Shown: positions 58,474 to 64,000 of the stretch, in pieces | Layout of the letters: every line of letters begins with the position of its first letter | Position numbering within the stretch: the stretch's first letter is position 1 | From: Corynebacterium felinum | Lineage (GTDB): Bacteria; Actinomycetota; Actinomycetes; Mycobacteriales; Mycobacteriaceae | DNA: 64,000 nt | NCBI RefSeq assembly: GCF_030408755.1 | Contig: NZ_CP047209.1 | Location: 1-64,000, forward strand | Direction: 5' to 3' | Translations under genes and position numbers: made by a program | The notes under the pieces: generated by a model | Seen by the model: the letters and a program-made list of their open reading frames with translations, nothing else | What the model was told of the DNA's origin: nothing | Databases searched by the model: none

Positions 58474-58770
58474 CTTGCCGGTTGTGTGCACTGCGATTCG
58501 CCCCGCATGAAACCCAACGTGGTGTATTTTGGCGAACCGGTACCCGTCCTTCATAAACAGCGCGTGAGTGAGCTTATTGAATCTTCGCAGTCGGTGCTTG
58601 TCCTCGGCTCGTCGCTTGCTGTGATGAGTGGGATGCGGATCGTGATCGACGCTAAGAAGCAGCAGAAGATGGTGTCCACCATTTGTGCAGGCCCTGGCCG
58701 TGCTGACGCAAAAATGGATGTGGTGTGGCGTAGCGGTTTGGATGAAGCGCTACGTATGCTCGCGATTTAA

Positions 58771-59144
58771 AAGCACTGAGTCATTGTTGGTTATGCTCGC
58801 GTACTAAAAGCAATGAGGACCATTAGCTGGAGCTTGTGTGAAGCGTGCTATCAGTCCACTTATTGGCCGCAATTGAAACAAAATTAGCTTTCTTGTTGTG
58901 CGTGCGTGAGATTCAGGGTCCGAGCGGTAGTGAGTTATTGGTCTATTCTGCTCGAAACCACGTATTTAATTGTGTGCAATATTTATGTCGGACTAGGTGT
59001 GTGATGAATGGGGTTCGGTGGGGCGTCGATAAGCATAGGGTAGTGGTGGGACTGTGGTTATCGGGTGCACACAGTTAAACAAAAACGCAGCAGCCGACTA
59101 CACTTTGCAACAAACCCTGATCAAGGGTGGAAAAATTTCACAAT
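58771..59144. other. Intergenic region between the sirtuin remnant and the thiC leader
   Basis: No supported gene. It should contain the thiC promoter. A copy of the 13-base motif GGCGTCGATAAGC lies at 59022-59034. Confidence 0.5.
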
Positions 59145-60974
<1,830 letters not shown>

Positions 60975-60976
60975 AA

Positions 60977-61021
60977 AACACCACCTCCCTGCGAACATGC
61001 AGCGCGCAGGGAGGTGGTGTT
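60977..61021. terminator. Bidirectional terminator between thiC and the symporter gene
   Basis: A 17-bp perfect stem (60977-60993 with 61005-61021) lies just after the thiC stop. On the minus strand it is followed by a T run (AAAAAA at 60973-60978 on the plus strand), so it can end both converging transcripts. Confidence 0.85.
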
Positions 61022-61064
61022 CACCCTTCATCACAGTCTCAGACGATGAGTCTTAGGCTACCTT

Positions 61065-62345
61065 TTAAGCCTTGACTGGGCTTTTGTCGGCGTCGATAAG
61101 CTCCGTGTGTGCAGACTCGACATCTTTCAAAATGCCCTCACGTTTAGCCACAATCAGTGCGGACAAATTCTGTCCCGTCACATTCACCGCAGTACGACCC
61201 ATATCCACAATCGGCTCGGTCGCAAGCAACAAACCAACACCAGCCAAAGGCAAGCCCAAAGTCGACAGCGTCAAGGTCAACATCACCGTGGCACCTGTAG
61301 TGCCAGCAGTAGCAGCAGAACCAATCACCGATACGAAGATGATGAGCAAGTAATGCGACAAGCTGAGCTCAATCCCGTAGAACTGGGCGACGAAAATCGC
61401 AGCCACAGCAGGGAACACGGCGGCGCAACCATCCATCTTCGTGGTAGCGCCCAGCGGGATTGCGAAGGAGGCATACTCGCGGGGAACACCCATTTTTTGC
61501 TCGGCAATCTGCTGATTTACGGGCATGACACCCATCGAGGAGCGGGTAACGAAACCAAGCGAAGTAACCGGCCATACCTTCTTGTAAAAATCAACCACCG
61601 AAATCTTGTGTGCAGCAAGAACGGCAGGATAGATCACAAACATGACGATGGCAAGACCCACGTATACCGCAAGCACAAACTTGCCCAGGGAACCGATCGC
61701 ATCCCACCCATAGGTAGCCACAGCCCGACCAATCAAAGCGGCGGTACCAATCGGCGCGAGGCGAATAATCCACCACAGCACCACCTGGATAACAGCGAGT
61801 AGGGATTCGGAGAATTTAATAAATGGCTCCGCAGCCTTACCGGCCTTAATCGCGGCGATACCCAAAGCCATGGAAATAACAATCAGCTGCAGTGCGCTAA
61901 AGCTCAAGGACACGCCACTATCGTTAGCGGAGGCCTGCAAGCCGAAAATATTGCCAGGCACAATGGACTCAATAAAGCCTAGCCATGATCCTGTCTTGGA
62001 AGGCTCGGCAGCGGTGCTGGGGTCGATGGAGGAATTAATACCTGGCTTGAGCACCAACGCAACCACAATGCCGGCGATCACGGAGAAGAAAGAAGTAATA
62101 GCAAACCAGAGCAAGGTTTGGCCAGCTAAACGCGCAGCATTAGTCACCTTGCGCAAGTTGGCGACAGAGGTGACAACGGCGGTAACGATCAAGGGGGCGA
62201 TCATTACTTTCAAAAGCTGGACATAGGTGGAGCCCACCCAGCTTAAGGTTCCAGCAAGCCACGCAACATCCTTAGCGACTAAACCTAAAATGATGCCGAC
62301 GATCAGGCCAATGGTGACCTGAACGCCAAAGCTGTTCAACTTCAT
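61065..62345 (-). CDS. Dicarboxylate/amino acid:cation symporter (DAACS family)
   Basis: The 426-residue membrane protein belongs to the GltP/GltT/DctA/SstT superfamily. It has the SSMG serine stretch in hairpin 1 (FVTRSSMGVMPVN), the PLGATTKMDGCA helix-7 motif (NMDG-type), and the helix-8 substrate/cation site DMGRTAVNVTGQ. About eight helices and two re-entrant hairpins are expected. The substrate could be glutamate, serine or C4-dicarboxylate; I cannot choose. The upstream gap holds a palindromic operator. Confidence 0.9.
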   Translation of the reverse strand: MKLNSFGVQVTIGLIVGIILGLVAKDVAWLAGTLSWVGSTYVQLLKVMIAPLIVTAVVTSVANLRKVTNAARLAGQTLLWFAITSFFSVIAGIVVALVLKPGINSSIDPSTAAEPSKTGSWLGFIESIVPGNIFGLQASANDSGVSLSFSALQLIVISMALGIAAIKAGKAAEPFIKFSESLLAVIQVVLWWIIRLAPIGTAALIGRAVATYGWDAIGSLGKFVLAVYVGLAIVMFVIYPAVLAAHKISVVDFYKKVWPVTSLGFVTRSSMGVMPVNQQIAEQKMGVPREYASFAIPLGATTKMDGCAAVFPAVAAIFVAQFYGIELSLSHYLLIIFVSVIGSAATAGTTGATVMLTLTLSTLGLPLAGVGLLLATEPIVDMGRTAVNVTGQNLSALIVAKREGILKDVESAHTELIDADKSPVKA

Positions 62346-62440
62346 TTTTTACAACCCTTCTGAACAAAGCTGTCTATTTTTTAGAATAAGGAGATGTTAC
62401 TACTAAAGCACAAGTAGTACCAAAAATCCATATACCAAGC

Positions 62441-62456
62441 TAGACAGTGCTGTCTA
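62441..62456. promoter_or_regulatory. 16-bp perfect palindrome upstream of the symporter gene
   Basis: TAGACAG-TG-CTGTCTA lies about 95 bases upstream of ATG 62345. A half site (GCTGTCTA) recurs at about 62369-62376, closer to the start. This fits a repressor operator. No gene is seen elsewhere in 62346-62680. Confidence 0.55.
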
Positions 62457-62680
62457 TTTAGGTAGTGGTCAATCTTTTCAACGCTTGATGAGATGGGGAA
62501 TGTTTTCATCATGAGGTGGGCATGGGGGCGTGAAAAGCTTTGGGCTACTAAAAGTTGAGGGTGTGAAAAAACTGAGCTCATGCAAGGGGCGAGGAGGCTG
62601 TCGTCAATTGGGGAGGGCGCGTCTGCACCAGTGATGTCATTTCACGGCTAAGGTTGGCGTGATGGCGACGTGAAGGGGCG

Positions 62681-63247
62681 TTATTGGGTGCGGTGAGGTG
62701 TTTTTCGTCGAGAGACGGTGGGGTGGTTGGGAATCCAAAATCGCAATGGGGCGTCGGTATTTTTGCTAATCCCGATCCGTGGTCCGCTGGTGATCTCCGG
62801 CGCGGTTGCCCTAGGCGTGAATAGAAGCTCGGGTCCGAAAATTGAGGCGCGGTTGAGCTCGAGGGTGAAATCGAGAGCTTTGCCGAGGTTGCCTGGTCCT
62901 TGGGCGAGTTTGTGGAAGGGGATTTTGCCGCGTCGCTGTAGGGCGAGGGGGAGGCCATCAATAATTTCACCAGCGCGCAGGAGGACGGCGTGTCCGATTC
63001 CTTCTTCTGCGCAGACGATGTTTCCAGCGAGGTGGATCCCGTAGGAGCGGTAAACGTAGAAGTGTGCCGGGGGTCCGAACATGGGGAGGTTTCTGCGGGT
63101 CATGCCGTTATGGGAGTGGCTGGCTGGGTCGGTTGTGCCGAGATAGGCTTCGACTTCGGTGATGCGCAGGGTGACGCCGGCGTGGCTGAGTGTGGCCCCG
63201 AGGAGTTGGGGGGCGACGATGTTGGCGGGAGCGGCGAAGTCGAGCAT
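62681..63247 (-). CDS. 3-methyladenine DNA glycosylase (AAG/MPG family)
   Basis: The enzyme removes alkylated purines. From ATG 63247 (MLDFAAPANIVAPQLLGATL) it has 188 residues; the longer frame to 63298 would cross the shared operator region. Motifs include ITEVEAYLGTTDPASHS (catalytic Glu), RNLPMFGPPAHFYVYRSYGIH and AQGPGNLGKALDF. TACAGT stands at a -10 position just ahead of the ATG with no ribosome-binding site, suggesting a leaderless transcript. It is divergent from the nitroreductase gene. Confidence 0.88.
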   Translation of the reverse strand: MLDFAAPANIVAPQLLGATLSHAGVTLRITEVEAYLGTTDPASHSHNGMTRRNLPMFGPPAHFYVYRSYGIHLAGNIVCAEEGIGHAVLLRAGEIIDGLPLALQRRGKIPFHKLAQGPGNLGKALDFTLELNRASIFGPELLFTPRATAPEITSGPRIGISKNTDAPLRFWIPNHPTVSRRKTPHRTQ

Positions 63248-63250
63248 GGT

Positions 63251-63294
63251 AGTTACACTGTAACTGATCGCCTGATACAATAGGTGATGTATCA
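63251..63294. promoter_or_regulatory. Two palindromes in the glycosylase-nitroreductase divergent promoter
   Basis: AGTTACA-C-TGTAACT (63251-63265) is a perfect 15-bp palindrome covering the glycosylase -10. TGATAC...GTATCA (63273-63278 with 63289-63294) lies nearer the nitroreductase. Both suggest control by dimeric repressors. Confidence 0.55.
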
Positions 63295-63316
63295 ACAACT
63301 ATTGAAGGAGTTCCTT

Positions 63317-63892
63317 ATGCCAATGACTGTTTCCGAGGCCATTACCTCACGCCGCGCAACCCGCATCTACGCCGACACTCCCGTGAGCGAGGAGACGGCG
63401 CTGCGGGTGGCAAAGCTTGCTCTTGAAGCCCCAACTGCCTTCAACGCGCAGCGCGCCGATCTGGTCGTGGTGCGCGACCAGGCTGTTAAGGATGGTCTGT
63501 TTGCCGCATCCGGCCAGGCGCAACTGCGCAATGCGCCCGTTGTTTTCGTCGCTGTTGCACGCACCGGTGTACCAACGGATTTGGAAGAAATTTTCGGCGC
63601 CGAGCGCGCAGCAGGTATCGCACAGTGGATCGGAACGGATCCTGCACGCCTGCGCGAATCCGCAATGAAGGACGCTATGCTCGTGGGCAGCTTCGCACTG
63701 CTCGCAGCCCAGGGTGAGGGTCTTGCAACCTCCCCAACCACCGGCTGGGATGAGGCGAAGGTCTTGGAGGCAATCGGCTTGGGCGAGTCGACCGAGCACG
63801 GTGTTGCGCTGGTGATTGCAGCAGGTTATCCCGCTGAGCAGCCTGAGCACCCAGGTCGTTTGGCTAATCGCCTGATTATCGACCGCTACTAA
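63317..63892 (+). CDS. Nitroreductase family protein
   Basis: ATG 63317 (MPMTVSEAITSRRATRIYADTPVSEE) is chosen because AAGGAG at 63304-63309 precedes it; the product has 191 residues. The SRRATRIYADTPVSEETALRVAKLALEAPTAFNAQ beginning is the FMN-binding nitroreductase signature, and the AAQGEGLATSPTTGWDE segment and VIAAGYPAE complete the fold. Such flavoenzymes reduce nitro compounds or quinones with NAD(P)H. The natural substrate is unknown. Confidence 0.88.
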   Translation: MPMTVSEAITSRRATRIYADTPVSEETALRVAKLALEAPTAFNAQRADLVVVRDQAVKDGLFAASGQAQLRNAPVVFVAVARTGVPTDLEEIFGAERAAGIAQWIGTDPARLRESAMKDAMLVGSFALLAAQGEGLATSPTTGWDEAKVLEAIGLGESTEHGVALVIAAGYPAEQPEHPGRLANRLIIDRY

Positions 63893-63908
63893 TGCGATAA
63901 TGGGGAGC

Positions 63909-64000
63909 ATGTCTGCTCCTCTTATTCTGCCCTTTAACGGAAAAGTTCCCCGTATCCACGCTAGTGCATTTATTGCGCCGAACGCGACCATTATTGGGGA
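63909..64000 (+). CDS. Gamma-carbonic-anhydrase-like hexapeptide protein, 5' part
   Basis: ATG 63909 sits behind GGGGAG. The first 30 residues (PFNGKVPRIHASAFIAPNATIIG) match the N-terminus of left-handed beta-helix proteins of the gamma carbonic anhydrase/YrdA/PaaY group. The gene continues beyond the window. It starts 17 bases after the nitroreductase stop codon, so the two may be co-transcribed. Confidence 0.75.
   Translation, partial: MSAPLILPFNGKVPRIHASAFIAPNATIIG

Larger units (their letters stand above)
55977..58770 (+). pseudogene. SIR2-family NAD-dependent deacylase, interrupted by an IS1380 element
   Basis: The 5' part (55977-56616) encodes the Rossmann start VVTGAGVSTGSGIPDYRG, TQNVDGLHQRAG, NLHGD with the catalytic His, and the first zinc Cys pair CLDCG. 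The insertion element occupies 56617-58473 with CTTG duplicated. The 3' part (58478-58770) continues AGCVHCDSPRMKPNVVYFGEP (second Cys pair) and LVLGSSLAVMSG. Joining the pieces with one CTTG restores DDFHLAGCVHC and an uninterrupted 310-residue protein of normal sirtuin length. As found, the gene can make only a truncated product lacking the second zinc pair. Confidence 0.92.

Noticed and set aside
58024..58554. Minus-strand Gly/Val/Trp-rich frames at the right side of the IS1380 element
   Set aside because: They mirror a C/A-rich plus-strand tail and cross the IS end into the sirtuin gene.

Overview
The window is the origin region of a Corynebacterium chromosome; I do not assign a species. 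Base 1 is the start of dnaA. The order dnaA, oriC, dnaN, recF, dciA-type gene, gyrB, gyrA, DUF3566 gene, tRNA-Ile/tRNA-Ala, later ppiA, rhomboid, crgA and pknB-pknA-pbpA-rodA-pstP-fhaB-fhaA, is the classic corynebacterial/mycobacterial layout. Further markers are bioB with the small auxiliary gene bsaP and a TPP riboswitch in front of thiC.

Layout: 1-8.3 kb holds replication initiation and gyrase B. 8.4-10.4 kb holds a small conserved gene, a non-coding repeat region and a decayed Doc-type toxin with an RHH antitoxin. 10.5-13.4 kb holds gyrA and a DUF3566 membrane protein. 13.6-21.4 kb is an accessory segment between two near-identical copies of a tRNA-Ile/tRNA-Ala block. It carries an AlbA/Schlafen-type regulator behind duplicated palindromic operators, a lipoprotein and a CydDC-like ABC exporter pair. 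The second tRNA block is split by a 564-bp IS256-type miniature element with perfect ends and an 8-bp target duplication. 21.7-26.0 kb holds a secreted surface protein and a ribose-type ABC importer. 26-28 kb holds ppiA and a rhomboid protease, followed by a second cluster of DnaA boxes. 29.4-38.4 kb is the Ser/Thr kinase, cell-wall elongation and FHA operon on the minus strand, next to tRNA-Leu. 39-42 kb holds an HHH protein, an MHS-type transporter, two paralogous RNA-like units with terminators and an internally deleted group II intron sitting just behind the first terminator. 42-45.4 kb holds an M20 peptidase with a small membrane protein, and bioB-bsaP. 45.9-54.8 kb is a giant surface protein gene with fifteen aspartate-rich calcium-binding (thrombospondin type 3-like) repeats, frameshifted by a 61-bp duplication. 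55-59 kb holds a VIT1/CCC1 transporter and a sirtuin gene cut by an IS1380-family element. 59-64 kb holds riboswitch-thiC, a dicarboxylate/amino-acid symporter, a 3-methyladenine DNA glycosylase, a nitroreductase and the start of a gamma-carbonic-anhydrase-like gene.

The most unusual item is a dispersed family of eight intergenic elements, each exactly 72 nt between its terminal arms. The 8-bp arms come in two sequence types (GATTCGAC/GTCGAATC and AGTTAGAG/CTCTAACT) that differ at four positions, with compensating changes on the other arm, while the core is conserved. This is the signature of a conserved folded nucleic acid, either a small RNA or the end of a mobile element. Two loci carry the two types in opposite orientation about 90-100 bp apart.

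All calls come from reading the sequence. Family names rest on motif recognition, not database searches.
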